DNA of 64,000 nucleotides from Ziziphus jujuba. Taxonomy: Eukaryota; Streptophyta; Magnoliopsida; Rosales; Rhamnaceae. Shown piece by piece: positions 46,325 through 58,111 of the stretch. The notes below the pieces were generated by a model that saw only the letters and a list, made by a program, of their open reading frames with translations, was not told where the DNA came from and searched no databases. Location: NCBI RefSeq assembly GCF_031755915.1, contig NC_083381.1, forward strand, positions 198,501 to 262,500. Reading direction: 5' to 3'. Every line of letters begins with the position of its first letter. The first letter of the stretch is position 1. The translations under genes were made by a program, and so were the position numbers.

Positions 46325-46345
46325 ATATATATATATATATATATA
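46325..46345. repeat. (AT)n microsatellite
   Basis: Short pure AT tract just left of the foldback; a similar tract at 46573-46590 lies on its right. Confidence 0.9.
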
Positions 46346-46354
46346 ATGAAATTC

Positions 46355-46563
46355 TATGGTGCAAACGTCTGCATCTTGTTATATATGATGTGGACCTCCT
46401 CAAAGATGATGGTTTTTGAATAAACCGTTGTCATTATATATAGTATTGACAACCATTTTGAGGAAATCATCATCTTTGTGTATAGTATTGACAATAGTTT
46501 CTTCAAAAATCGTTGTCTTTGAGGAGGTCTACACTATAACGAGATGCGGACGTTTGCACCATA
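46355..46563. mobile_element. 209-bp foldback element
   Basis: The left arm TATGGTGCAAACGTCTGCAT (46355 to about 46413) and the reverse complement of the right arm TATGGTGCAAACGTCCGCAT (about 46504-46563) pair over about 59 bp with few mismatches. The loop holds two diverged copies of a TAGTATTGACAA-type unit. The structure fits a long-TIR MITE. AT microsatellites flank both sides, which hides any target duplication. An open frame crossing it (46416-46625) is not considered coding. Confidence 0.72.
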
Positions 46564-46590
46564 TACAGCCTGTATATATATATATATATG

Positions 46591-48969
46591 TTGAAAGGAC
46601 ACCTAATGTAACCAACAAAAAATAATTTTAAATTGAAACCATAAGTAAAAATGAAATTTCAAAATTTCATGATAGCAGGTAGATCTATCTCAGTAGAATC
46701 TATACCTCTATGTTCAACTTTCCTCAACCTTCCCTTTGTTACCTAACTAATGATCTATCTCTCTCTTTCTCAAATAAAAAAAAAAAAGTCTTTAGCAATT
46801 ACCAATTTTATCCTCTCACAATCAAACATACATTTTGGTAAAAATGTAATTGAACCGCGAAAAAGAGCAAATACCCATTCTAACCTTTTTTTTATTTTCC
46901 ACAATAATGTGAAATCCAAACCAAGAAGAAAACAAAAGAAATAGAGTGATATAATTGTCTTTTCCTAGGGGGTTTCCAAAAGTAGGTAGCATTCTTAAAC
47001 ATTTTGGCTTTTATATATAACTACAGTAAAAACATTTCTGGAGTTACTGGATTGCTTCAAGCTTGAATATCCCCCATTTCTTGTATGATATGTACTTTAT
47101 AGCTTATCACTCTCTATGTTTGTTTGATAAATTTTTAGAATAATTATGAAGTTCATGTAAGAGCTATAACTCTTTAGAAATTTGTCTTAATTGAGATAAT
47201 TGTTTTCTTTACAAAGTACAATATATTAAGGGAAACGATTCGTCATGGTGAAACCAAAATTCAAGATGGGTCTATAAATATTACAACATTTGTGTTTTTG
47301 TCATATTGTGATTGTGTTAAAAAAAATTTTAGCTAAATATAACTCGTTCAGTTTTTTATATTGGAAGATATAACCCAAACTCACGACTCAATCAATATTC
47401 TTATTTAAAACAAAAAAAAAGACTCAATCAATATTCACTTTTTGACTATGTTTATATGTGCAATTCATCTCTAATTGTTGAATATTTGTTTTATTATCGC
47501 ATTAAATTATTGTGTAATGTATACCTTAATCTAAGTTAATTCATATATAAAATGTATTTTTAAAAAAAATAAAAAATATAGCACAGATATTAAAATGAAT
47601 ATAATCAATGCAAAGTTATACTTAATTGATAGCAAGGTTTCAAAAATTGATATTTTTACCAAAATTTTGGTTTTTTTAAAGGATGGAAAGGAAATTTATG
47701 TTACCAATACAATCAGGGAGAATTTCGATAAGATTTATCGAAATTTTTAAATTTCACTATTCCATGAAAATTTCTATCAAAATATCCACATTAAATACTT
47801 AACAGTTTAGTTAAAAAATCCATAATTTCCATAAAAATTTTGAAAATACCTATAAATTTTATTTATTTTTTAATTTTTTATCAAAAAATTGATAAATATT
47901 ATTGATATTTAGTTATATATTTTTTTAAAACTTTTTACTTATCTTTCAAATATTTAGTTATATAAATAAAACAAAATAAATTGAATTGAATAACATTGAG
48001 AGGTTCTATTCATTGATAAAGTATATATATATATACTTTGCTATATAATTTATATGGAAATCATTCATTAGAATTCCATAATTACAAGTTAATAATGAAC
48101 TGTGTAAAAATAAAAAATAATAATATGGAAATACAATATTATAAAGAATTAGTGTTGATAGTATTTAAATTAATAATAGTAAGAAAATAAAAATAAAAAA
48201 ATGATGAAATATATTATACTTAATATTAAGACAAGCATATTTGTTATAAGATTCAAATGGTTGGTATGTTAATAATTGTATGGAAAATTATCAAAGAGAT
48301 ACATCTTTTAATAATTACTTTTCAAATTTGTCATCTTAAAATGAAAATGAGGAAAAAACCAATAATTTTCAACCGTCCAAAAATCCTATAAGGTATTGAG
48401 ATGGCGTTTATCAAATATAATGTTATAATAATAATTGTTTTATATATTTTGATTAATAAATAATTTTATCAAATATGTATCTGTATATATATTGCATATT
48501 TTTATAAATAATAATTTATTTATGATTATTATTTTTACTATAAATTAATTAATTAAGAGAAATATAATATCCATTCAATATTTTAGCAATTTTTATAGTT
48601 AATTTGAAAATTAATTGATTAATATGCGAATCCTAAAATTTCAATGAAAATTTTTATTTTTTAAAATAAAATTATATTAATTCCCATTATTTTTATAAAT
48701 TTTTATCGATATAGGATACGTTCCAATATTTTCATGAAAATTTTCGTATTTTAAACCCACGATGTTCCATCCATACTGAAATTTTGAACCTAGATTAATA
48801 GTTAGTGGTAAGAAAATTAGTAATAGAAGGTTACTTATATGTACAAAATTAAATATTAAATAAACAAATTAATTTTACACATGAGTTGTCCTCAATCTTG
48901 ATTCCGAAGGGTAGTTGATGTATCGGAGAAAAACTTACAAGCAGTAGGCTTTTGAAGCTTTTGAATGCT
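46591..48969. other. AT-rich intergenic sequence
   Basis: No gene or terminal-repeat pair recognised. Around 47630-48780 the sequence is extremely AT-rich. Confidence 0.5.
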
Positions 48970-49257
48970 TTATAGAGTTAAAAAAAAATGCCCTTGACTC
49001 CCATTGAGAAGTTGAAATGGGATATGGGTCTTTTTCAAGATTATAAATGAAGCATTGTGCTGGAGTTTCCAAGCTATTTCTAGATAGTGGGTGCCACCGA
49101 AATTGGCTCTAAAGGCAAAGGATTCGTGGGTTTTGAAGGTGGCAACTTCGTCTAAAGGGCAAAACATAAAAGATAAGATGAACGCTGCCATATAAGTTCG
49201 GATCGGACTTAACATGTCAGCTTTGGATTGGACAAGAGAGGATTCGATAGGAAACAT
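48970..49257 (-). other. 95-codon open frame of unknown nature
   Basis: A less AT-rich island with an open minus-strand frame (MFPIESSLVQSKADMLSPI). No domain recognised and no supporting promoter or splice sites. It may be a remnant of a gene or element; coding potential is unproven. Confidence 0.2.
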
Positions 49258-50015
49258 ATAGTCCTGTCATATGTTTGGCGCAATCTAAGATAAAATCCAA
49301 TATTAATTATCTTGTGTTTAGTGTAGCCTCAGACTGAAATAGACAATTCTATAATTATTTAAAATAAATGCTTCTAAAATTTAAAAAAAAAATTAAATTA
49401 CATATTTATATTTACCAAAAAAAATTAATTAATATTTACATCCATAAAACATGTTAATATATTATTTTAAAAGCTCAAATAAAGTTAAATTATAATATTG
49501 TAAGCCACAAATAAAAATAAAATAAATTTGTTGTTATTTGGCTTCTCCTCTTGGCTCCATCTTGTTCAAATATATAAATCCAAAGTTTTGGTAGTAGCAC
49601 TATGCTATAGAGACCAAATATGTAAATATGAGTTTATGTAATATGAATTTAAATGTCTGATGAGATGAAGTTCTATACTAATGTGTTATAGAAATTTGAT
49701 TTTAGCAATGAGGTTTTAGCATCTGTACCATACCATTCAAGATTTGGCAATTTTGAAGTTCGAATTCGTTTAAAAAACATAAGAAAAAACTGAATGAAGT
49801 TAGACATTGTGGCAAACCAAAATCAAGTAACATAATGCTTTTGCCTGGCACGTTATTGCAGAGTAAGAAACATGACATTATATGAAAAAATATATGTTAA
49901 ATTATTGTATGAATATGACATGTTTGTTGTATTTTGACTTGATATACATAATAGAACCTACCGTTGATGAATTTATACTCTTTCACCAATCCTTATTTAG
50001 TATTATATCTTTTTG
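49258..50015. other. AT-rich spacer
   Basis: No feature recognised apart from the approach to the tRNA-like sequence. Confidence 0.45.
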
Positions 50016-50089
50016 GGGTTGTATAGTTCAATTGGCAGAGCATTGGGCTTTTAACCTAATGGTCACACGTTCAAGTCCATCTATATTTA
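50016..50089 (+). pseudogene. trnK: Mitochondrial-type trnK(UUU)-like pseudogene
   Basis: Reads GGGTTGTATAGTTCAATTGG and then GCATTGGGCTTTTAACCTAA, with the anticodon loop CTTTTAA (anticodon TTT, 50050-50052) and T-loop GTTCAAGTCC. This matches the native plant mitochondrial tRNA-Lys much better than the plastid one. The acceptor stem no longer pairs and an extra base sits near the 5' end, so it is a nuclear relic of mitochondrial DNA. Confidence 0.75.
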
Positions 50090-50312
50090 AACCTACCTTA
50101 CTCACACTATGCTATTAGTAAGGATGTGTATAGTGTTCAAAGATCACGCTTTGGCCTTTAGACTCACTGCAGCGACTTCACACTTTAAGTGACAAACAAG
50201 GAAGGTAAACTATGGAGTAATATAAGAGTGGCTTGAAGATCAATAGGCCTTTCCTCATTCATTCTATAGGGTAGGGTTGTGGACTGAAAATCCAAGAAAA
50301 AGGCATGAATTC
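50090..50312. other. Flank between the tRNA relic and E2
   Basis: Possibly organelle-derived as well, but no gene is recognised. It ends with AATTC (50308-50312), the left copy of the E2 target duplication. Confidence 0.35.
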
Positions 50313-50421
50313 TGGTAAGAATCCGCCCGAGCCCGCTGAGGTGTTGACCCGATATGGATGAAGACCAGGCCGATCACTAGAGCTTAAGCCAAGAGATTTA
50401 AGGAAAATTTAGGAGCATTTA
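50313..50421 (+). repeat. E2 5' LTR, first piece
   Basis: TGGTAAGAATCCGCCCGAGC to GGAGCATTTA, equal to the first part of the 3' LTR (56991 to about 57115). Confidence 0.85.
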
Positions 50422-51542
50422 TGATAAGAACCTAGGACAACCTGCGCCTATACCCGATTATATTAGCCCGGATCTAATTATGTTCAAGTTCTAATGGTCA
50501 CCTCAACCCCTAACAAACCTATAATTAGAAACCTTGGTATAATGAAGATGCCATAATAGGTGATGGATATACTATTGATAAGTCAAACCAAAACACTCAT
50601 TCACTAATAGTGTTTTAGGCGTTCAAAGAAAACAAAGAGAATTCAATCTCACAAATAATTTTCTGTATGAATAATGTACTGAATATTACTGATAAAATAA
50701 GCCCTTAAATAGGCTAAAAAGTTACAAAATAAAATTCTAATTATCTAGGTAAAACCGGCCACCAAAGAATAGGAAACCTAGCTTGGCCGAAATTCACCTC
50801 CTTTCCTAATTTAATTTGGATTAATTAATTCCTTTATTTTGAATTAGGAATTAATTAATTTACAATGAAAATAATAAAATAATAACTTTTCTAAGTTGAT
50901 TTTTCCAGCAAATAAATAAATAGAAACCATATAAAAGACTAATTTCCTAAAACAAAAAGTCAAAATCAAATTAGGAAACTAGTTGACTAGTTTGACCACT
51001 AAGGTATCTTTGACCAATCTTTAGCTTGTTTAGGCTACAAATCAGCTTCCATATGCCATGTAGGATGCCAAATATGATTAATAATAATTTCTACACATTG
51101 CCTCTTGATTGGAATAAGTCACACAAGAAGAAAAGTAAAAGCCAGCGGCTAAACAGAACATTTTCGGCCAAATTGAGATGATGTCCGTGCAAGTCCTTTT
51201 CAAATGCTTTTGATTCTGTCTTGGCTGGATTCCATGTCCTCTTAATAATATTCATTGATTTCATGAAGTGTTGGAACCATTCCTTGCTGCGCAGAGTCGA
51301 AATTTGCACGAAAATAGCTACCCGGATCCGTACCAGCTTCCACCACTTGGATGCTTAAAATGGATCTTGTATCTTCAGGTATTGTCAAGCCCTTCTGAGA
51401 ATTAATTACTCCCTATATACAAGCATCCATTTTGTCCTTAAATCTCTTAGTTTGAGCCCTAGTGATCAGCCCGGTCTTCATCTGTATAAGGACAGCACCC
51501 CATCGGGTTGTCGGTTGTGTGGGCTTAGACAAATTCTTATCA
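50422..51542 (-). repeat. E4 3' LTR
   Basis: 1121 bp; minus strand starts TGATAAGAATTTGTC. The complement of the polypurine tract (TTCCCCTCCTCTT, 51543-51555) abuts it. Confidence 0.9.
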
Positions 51543-53083
51543 TTCCCCTCCTCTTGAAAAGGATTTGTCGTCAAATCAAGATCATCACCTATAGCAAAAG
51601 GAGATAAATCAGCAACATTAAATGTGGCACTAACATTGTATCCACCTATTAAATTAAGTTTGTAGGCATTCTCGTTAATTCGCTCCAAAACTTGAAAATG
51701 TCCATCCACACGCAACATAAGCTTTGACTTTCTTTGTTTTGGAAACCTCCCCTTTCATAAGTGCAACCAAACCAAATCTCCTGGGTCAAACACTATCACA
51801 ACAAAATCTAAAAACACATGCTCATTATGGCAAAAATTATACTTTTTAAAGCTAGCAAATAATCTCTTCCAAATTTTCAAATTTCCACAAAGTAAAGCTC
51901 TCAACAATGTAGATAAAGTTCTATACAACAAAAGCATCTTTAAATAAGCATTTTTATAAATCATAACCAGCAAAGATTTATCACTAAAAAATGCTTTTTT
52001 AACCTCACCCAAGCTTAGATAAAAATTCTTTTTCTTCTTTTCTTTCTTCTCTCTTTCCTTCCCATTCACTGATTCAATGGGTTTTACATCACTCTTGGCT
52101 TTTGCACCAAATTTCTCACTCTGGGGTTTACTATAATTTTTCCACTCAACTTGGGTTTTAGAGGACTTACCTTGGACAACAAGCTCATATTTTCCCTCTT
52201 GAATGGATGGTGAAACCGTTGGTGCCATACTAGTATTCTCTTTGAGCCTCTCGGCTTCTCTCCTTTGTTGCATTTGTAATTGATCTCCAAAAAGCTCCTT
52301 CGAGGTCAATGACTCCAACTTAATCTTCTTACCTTTATATATAAAAACAATACAATTCTCTCAACCATAATGAGTAGCATTTTTATCAAATTGCCAAGGT
52401 CTATCTAATAAAATATATCCGGCATGCATAGGTACAACATCACACAAAAAAATATCCACATATTTATCTATGCTAAATTTTACATTGGCTTGTTTATTCA
52501 CTTTCATCTCACCACTATCATTAAGCCATTATAATCTATAATATTCTGGATATTTATTATTTGTTAAGCCTAATTTATCAACGACAATGTTACTAATCAC
52601 ATTTGTACAACTTGCACTATCAATAATCATACTACAAATCTTACCTTGGATTTCACATCGAGTGTGGAAGATATTTTCCCTTTGAACTTGATCCTCATCC
52701 TTGTATACAGCAAGTACTCTCCTAGAAACCAAGTTTAATTCGGCATTGGATGCATGGAGTGTCTTGGCTTTATCTTCAAGTTCTTCCTCTCCTTGTTTGG
52801 TCTCACACTCACTTTCTTCATTTTCCAATTCTAGCTCACCATTGCCTTTTAACACCATGATTCTTCTATTCGAGAATTGACACTTAAAACAAATAATTTC
52901 TCTAGATCTTGAAGGTTTAGGATCAGATTTACCTTCTTTCTTTGGTGCTTGGACAGATTTGGCTTTGGACTCCTTTTTTGGTCGATTGTAACTTTCTTCA
53001 TCTAGTTTCAGTTTTGGCTTGTAGTCATATGTTGGATTGCTTTTCCAAGCACTTGGATTTGATCTCTCTAATAAAAAATACAA
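51543..53083 (-). pseudogene. E4 gag-protease and scrambled pol
   Basis: Minus-strand order: gag C-terminus (NPSAWKSNPTYDYKPK, near 53020), a zinc knuckle reduced to CFKCQ joined directly to [11 protein letters not shown] (an internal loss near 52880), protease with IDSASCTNVIS (active-site Gly changed to Ala, near 52605) and a broken frame to 52319, linker (52318 to about 51945), then LLYRTLSTLLRALL from integrase, RLFASFKKYNF from RT and [12 protein letters not shown] plus [18 protein letters not shown] from the integrase C-terminus. The joins are the same as in E2 and E3. Confidence 0.9.
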
Positions 53084-53478
53084 AGGTTGGTCAAAGATAA
53101 CTTAGTAGTCAAACCAGTCAACTAGTTTCCTAATTTGATTTTAACTTTTTGTTTTAGGAAATTAGTCTTTTATATGGTTTCTATTTAATTATTTGCTAGA
53201 AAAATCAACTTAGGAAAGTTATTATTTATTATTTTCATTGAAAATTATTTGTGAGATTGAATTCTCTTTGTTTCTTTGAACACCTAAAACACCATCAGTG
53301 AATGAGTTTTAGTTTGACTTATCAATAGTATATCCATCACCTATTATGGCATCCTCATTATACCAAGGTTTCTAATCATAGGTTGGTTAGGGATTAAGGT
53401 GACCATTAGAACTTGAACATAATTAGACTGGACTAATATAATATGGGTTTAGGCACCGATCGACCTAGGTTCGTATCA
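53084..53478 (+). repeat. E2 5' LTR, second piece
   Basis: Resumes at GGTTGGTCAAAGATAAC (57525 region of the 3' LTR) and ends GTTCGTATCA. It also lacks about 0.2 kb internally, between TATTTTCATT and AAAATTATTTGTGAG. Confidence 0.87.
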
Positions 53479-53480
53479 TT

Positions 53481-53492
53481 TGGTATCAGAGC
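53481..53492 (+). other. E2 primer-binding site
   Basis: TGGTATCAGAGC, two bases after the LTR; initiator tRNA-Met type, identical to E1. Confidence 0.95.
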
Positions 53493-54664
53493 CAAATTAT
53501 GTTCAGGTTTGATCTATCTTTATTTGCTTTATTTATTTGTGTTAATCTACAATTTTAGCATAAGGTTAAGGTTGCTGCTACCAGCATACATGTTCTGCTT
53601 ATTAAAAAAAAAAAAAAAAAAAACTCATTCCTAGTTAAATTAGGTTTTCCTAGTTTAACCATATTTCTTTGTTTCTTACTTTGTTGGTTGTTTTTCATCC
53701 TTGTTCTTAGTAGTTTAGTTTATTGTTGATTTTTCTTTGCTGTTTTTGATCTTAAATATTTGCAATCATATATTCAAAAAAAAAATAATAAAAGTAAAAA
53801 AAAAAGAAGAGTGTTTGCGGCAACATATATAAATTTACAAAAAAATTGCAAATTTGTATTTTTGTCATTGGTGGTCACGGATTTGGTGGATTTTTGGTGT
53901 GGAATTGCTCTTATTGGTGTTGATCTTTGCTATTGGAATTGTTTTACATTCTGTGAGTTAAAAAAAAGAAAAAAAAAAAGAGAAGAAGAAAAGCCGAATA
54001 TAAAAAAAAAAAAAAAAAAAGAAATAAGTTTTTTGAATTTGGTATTTGCTGGAAATTTCTTTGACCTGCTGAATTGTTGACTACTTATTCAATATTTGGA
54101 GTTTTTGGAGATTTATTTTTGCTGCTGGATATTTGAATTTTGGGTGCTAAAAATATTGGATTAAAATTGGTTAAAGGATTTGATACAAAAACTTGATTTA
54201 CAAAGGACAACAACCAACAACTATTCCTTATTTTTGTCCAAATTGATTCTTGTTCGTGTTTGAATTTCTTTTTCTAAATTTTTATTCATGGATTCTTAAT
54301 TTCTTACCATCTAGTCCAGTTCTTATTGATTCCAAAAATTTTCTTGTAATTTGCCTTATTTTTGCCTATAAAAGCTTAAGTTTAGGTATTTTAAATTCAT
54401 TCGGTATTACTTGCTTTTTGCTACTGTTTTGTTGATACGTTTAATTAAAATATACTTATGATATAATTGATGTTTTGTGGGTGTTTTAATTAGACCTTTT
54501 AGATAATTCTTTGAGTGGAAAAAGGCAAGAGTGTATGAGCTTAAAAGAGAGTAAAAGCTGAAACTAGTGTGGAAACATAAGTGTCAAGACCTTGATTGAG
54601 TGAAACACGTGAGGGAGTGACTGTTGGTGAGAATTTATTTTATTTTTATGATATTCATACTAAC
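53493..54664 (+). other. E2 5' leader
   Basis: Homologous to the E1 leader including the A runs (53604-53622, 54002-54020). Open frames here are A-rich artefacts. Confidence 0.75.
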
Positions 54665-56990
54665 ATGGCAGATTCAATGGTGAGAAGAGAAGATCCACCT
54701 TTGAGAATTAATGAAAAAGAGCCCATAGGATTTAAAGGCGATTCCTGAGCTACGGGGAGTGGTGAGCAAACAAACATGAAGGCTATCTTGGAGCAATTAC
54801 AGCAGATGAATACTCAATTTAACCATGTAAATCAAAGGATAGATAGATTTGAAACATCCCAAGGAATGCCGAATACAAGGTTTGATGCTCATGGAGGCCG
54901 AGAGCGACCTAAAGAGGAATTTTGGGAAGGTAACTTTGAAGATGACTTAGAGGAGGAGTTTGATGAAAATTTTGCACTCCAAGGAAGGAAAAATCGTGGG
55001 AGACCAGCAAGGAATGAAGATGATGATCTTGGGAATATTAAGGTAAACATTCCACATTTCATGGGAAAAAGTGAACCGGAGGCTTATTTGGAATGGGAGA
55101 AGTAAATGGAGATGATTTTTTATTGTCACAACTATTCGGAGGCTAAGAAAGTTAAATTAGTAGCAATGAAATTTGGCCATTATGCACTTCAATGGTGGAC
55201 TAATGAGTAAAACACCCAAAGGAGAGTAGGTGATGAATTGATCACTACATGGCGACAAATAAAAGGAGCCATGAGGAAGCGATTTGTACCATCACATGAT
55301 CATAGGTTGCTGTATCAAAGGCTTCAATCTTTATCTCAAGGAAATAGGTTTGTGGAAGATTACTACAAGGAGATGGAGATGCTTATGATGAGGTTAAGCA
55401 TGAATGAAGATAGGGAAGTAACCATGGCAAGGTTTTTAGGTGTTTTGAATTGTGAGATAGCCAATAAACTAGAATTGCAACAATATACGGAATTAGAGGT
55501 GATGTTGCATGTGGCTATTAAACTTGAACATCAATTTAACAGGAGGGGTGTAAGCTCATGGTTTGGAGGAGTTTCAAATAGTGGGAGGTCAAATCTAAGG
55601 GCTTGGAGAAGTAATCCCACCTTTAAAGCAAGACAAAAACCGAAGCTAGGTGAAGAGAGCTCTAATCGGCCAAGGAAGGATGTGAAAGCCGAATTTGTCC
55701 AAGCACTAAAGAATGAGATAAAATCTGGTCCTAAACCTTCAAGATCAAGAGAAATTGTTTGTTTTAAGTTCTAGGGACGAGGACACATCGCTAGCCAATG
55801 CCCGAACAGAAGAATCATGGTGTTAAAGGGTAATGGTGAGCTAGAATCGGAAAATGAAGAAAGTGAGTGTGAAACCAAACAAGGAAAGGAAGAACTTAAA
55901 GATGAAGCCGAGATACTACATGCATCCAATGTCAAATTAAACTTGGTTTTAGGAGAATACTTTCTGTACACACCGATTATGATCAAATTCAAAGGGAAAA
56001 CATCTTCCACACCCATTGTGAAATCCAAGGTAAGATTCATAGTATGGTAATTGATAGTGGAAGTTGTACACATGTAATTAGTAACATTGTGGTTGATAAA
56101 TTAGGCTTAACAACTATTAAACATCCCGAACCATATAGATTACAATGGCTTAATAATAGTGGTGAGATGAAAGTGAATAAATAAGTCAAGGTAAATTTAG
56201 CATAGATAAATATGTAGATGTTGTTTTGTGTGATGTTGTGCCTATGCATGCCGGACATATTTTATTAGGTAGACCATGGCAATTTGATAAAGATGCTACT
56301 CATTATGGTTGACAGAATTGTATTGTTTTTAAATTTAAAGGGACAAAGGTTAAGCGGGAGCCATTAACTCCAAAAGAAGTATTTAGAGATCAACTTCAAA
56401 TGCAACAAAGAAAGGAGGCCAAAAAGTTTAAAGAAAAAGCTAGTATGGCACCCACGGCTTCAACAACTATTCAAGGGAACATGGTCATGCAAGAATAACT
56501 AGGTAAGTGTCTTAAACTCAATGGTGAGGGGAAAAACAATGATAAAGCTGAGAGTGAGAAGAAACTTGAAAAAGTCGAAAGTGAGAGAAAACAAATGGAA
56601 CCCGTGAGTGTGAAAGAAAAAGAGAGGAAAGAAAAGAAAAAAAAAATTTATCTTAGCTTAGGTGAGCTTAAAAAGGCATTTGTGAGTAATAAACCTGTAC
56701 TGGTTATGATTCATAAAGATGCTTCTTTAAAGATATTTTTGTTGTATAGAACTTTTTCTGCTTTGTTGAGAGCTTTACTTAGTGGAAATTTGAAAATTTG
56801 GAAGAGATTAGTTGCTAACTTTAAAAAGTGTAATTTTTGCCATAATGAGTATGTATTTCTAGATTTTTTTTATGATAGTGTTTGACCCAGGAGATTTGGT
56901 TTGGCCTCAGTTACAAAAGGAGAGGTTTCCAAAACAAAGAAAGTCAAAGCTTATGCCAAGTATGGATGGACCTTTTCAAGAGTAAGGGAA
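54665..56990 (+). pseudogene. E2 gag-protease and scrambled pol
   Basis: Starts at ATG 54665 (MADSMVRREDP). Gag spans 54665 to about 55770 with stops (TGA near 54747, TAA at 55102-55104) but clear capsid motifs ([47 protein letters not shown]). The zinc knuckle has its second Cys changed to Phe and a stop (CFKF, near 55768), followed by GRGHIASQCPNRR. Protease relic IDSGSCTHVIS near 56050. After a Lys-rich linker: LLYRTFSALLRALLSGNLKI (integrase), RLVANFKKCNFCHNEYVF (RT), then FDPGDLVW (integrase C-terminus) and DGPFQE, where a further deletion joins the frame directly to the polypurine region. A purine-rich tract ends at 56990. Confidence 0.9.
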
Positions 56991-58111
56991 TGATGAGAAT
57001 CCACCCGAGCCCGCACAATCGATAACCCGCTCGGGTGCTGACCCGATACAAATGAAGATCGGGCCGATCACTAGAGCTCAAGCCAAGAGGTTTAAGGATA
57101 ACCTAAGAGCATTTATATAGGGAGTAGTTAATTCTCAAAAGAAGTTGTCCATACTCGAAGATACAAAGCCTATTCTAAGCATCCAAATAGTGGAAGCCGA
57201 TAGGGACCCGGGTAGTTGTTTTCGTGCAAATTTGGAATCCAGGCAGCAAGGAATGGTTGCAACACTTCATGAACTCAATGAATATTATTAAGAGGACATG
57301 GAATCCATCCAAGGCATAATCAAAAGCATCTAAGAAGGACTTGAATGGACAGCATCTCTATTTGGCCAATAATGTGTTGTTTAGCCGCTGGCTTTGACTT
57401 TTCTTCTTATTTGACTTATTCCAATCAAGAGGCAACGTGTGGGAATCATTATTAATCATATTTGGCATCCTAAATGGCATATGGAAGATAATTTGGAGTC
57501 CAAACAAGCTAGAGATTGGTCAAAGATACCTTAGTAGTCAAACCAATCAACTAGTTTCCTAATTTGATTTTAACTTTTTATTTTAGGAAATTAGTTTTTT
57601 ATTTGGTTTCTATTTAATTATTTGCTGGAAAAATCAACTTAGGAAAGTTATTATTTTATTATTTTCATTGTAAATTAATTAATTCCTAATTTAAAATAAA
57701 GAAATTAATTAATTCAAATTAGATTAGGAATGGAGGTGAATTTTGGCCAAGCTAGATTTCCTTTTCTTTTGGTGGTCGATTTTACCTAGTTAATTAGGAT
57801 TTTATTTTGTAACTTTTTAGCCTATTTAAGGCCTTATTTTATTAATAATATTCAATATATTATTCATGCAGAAAATTATTTGTGAGATTGAATTCTCTTT
57901 GTTCTCTTTAAACACCTAAAACATCATTAGTGAATGAGTGTTTTAGTTGACTTATCAATAGGATATCCATCACCTATTATGGCATCCTCATTATATCAAG
58001 GTTTCTAATCACAGGTTGGTTAGGGTTAAGGTGACCATTAGAACTTTAATATAATTAGATCCGAGCTAATATAATACGGGTTTAGACACAGGTCGACCTA
58101 GGTTCGTATCA
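56991..58111 (+). repeat. E2 3' LTR
   Basis: 1121 bp, TGATGAGAATCCACCCGAGC to CCTAGGTTCGTATCA. It is the best full-length reference in the window for the older LTR subfamily shared by E2-E5 and S1. Confidence 0.93.

Larger units (their letters stand above)
50422..53083 (-). mobile_element. E4: truncated minus-strand copy of the scrambled-pol subfamily
   Basis: Inserted within the E2 5' LTR. It has a 3' LTR (50422-51542), the scrambled pol, protease and the C-terminal gag; it is cut in gag near 53080, and its own leader, PBS and 5' LTR are missing together with about 0.4 kb of E2. No target duplication can be checked at the lost end. Confidence 0.87.
50313..58111 (+). mobile_element. E2: non-autonomous CRM-like element, interrupted by E4
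   Basis: The exact pentamer AATTC at 50308-50312 and 58112-58116 flanks the whole. The 5' LTR is in two pieces (50313-50421 and 53084-53478) around E4, with about 0.4 kb lost. PBS, leader, gag and protease follow, then the scrambled pol remnant and a 3' LTR (56991-58111). RT active site, RNase H and integrase core are absent, so any movement needed enzymes from other copies. It sits between a mitochondrial-type tRNA relic and plastid rRNA relics. Confidence 0.9.

Noticed and set aside
50275..50300. tRNA-Phe-like anticodon arm (GGACTGAAAATCC)
   Set aside because: Only one arm is present; no D-arm or T-arm with proper spacing follows, so chance resemblance cannot be excluded.
53760..54080. 106-codon Lys-rich frame
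   Set aside because: Translation of A runs in the E2 leader.
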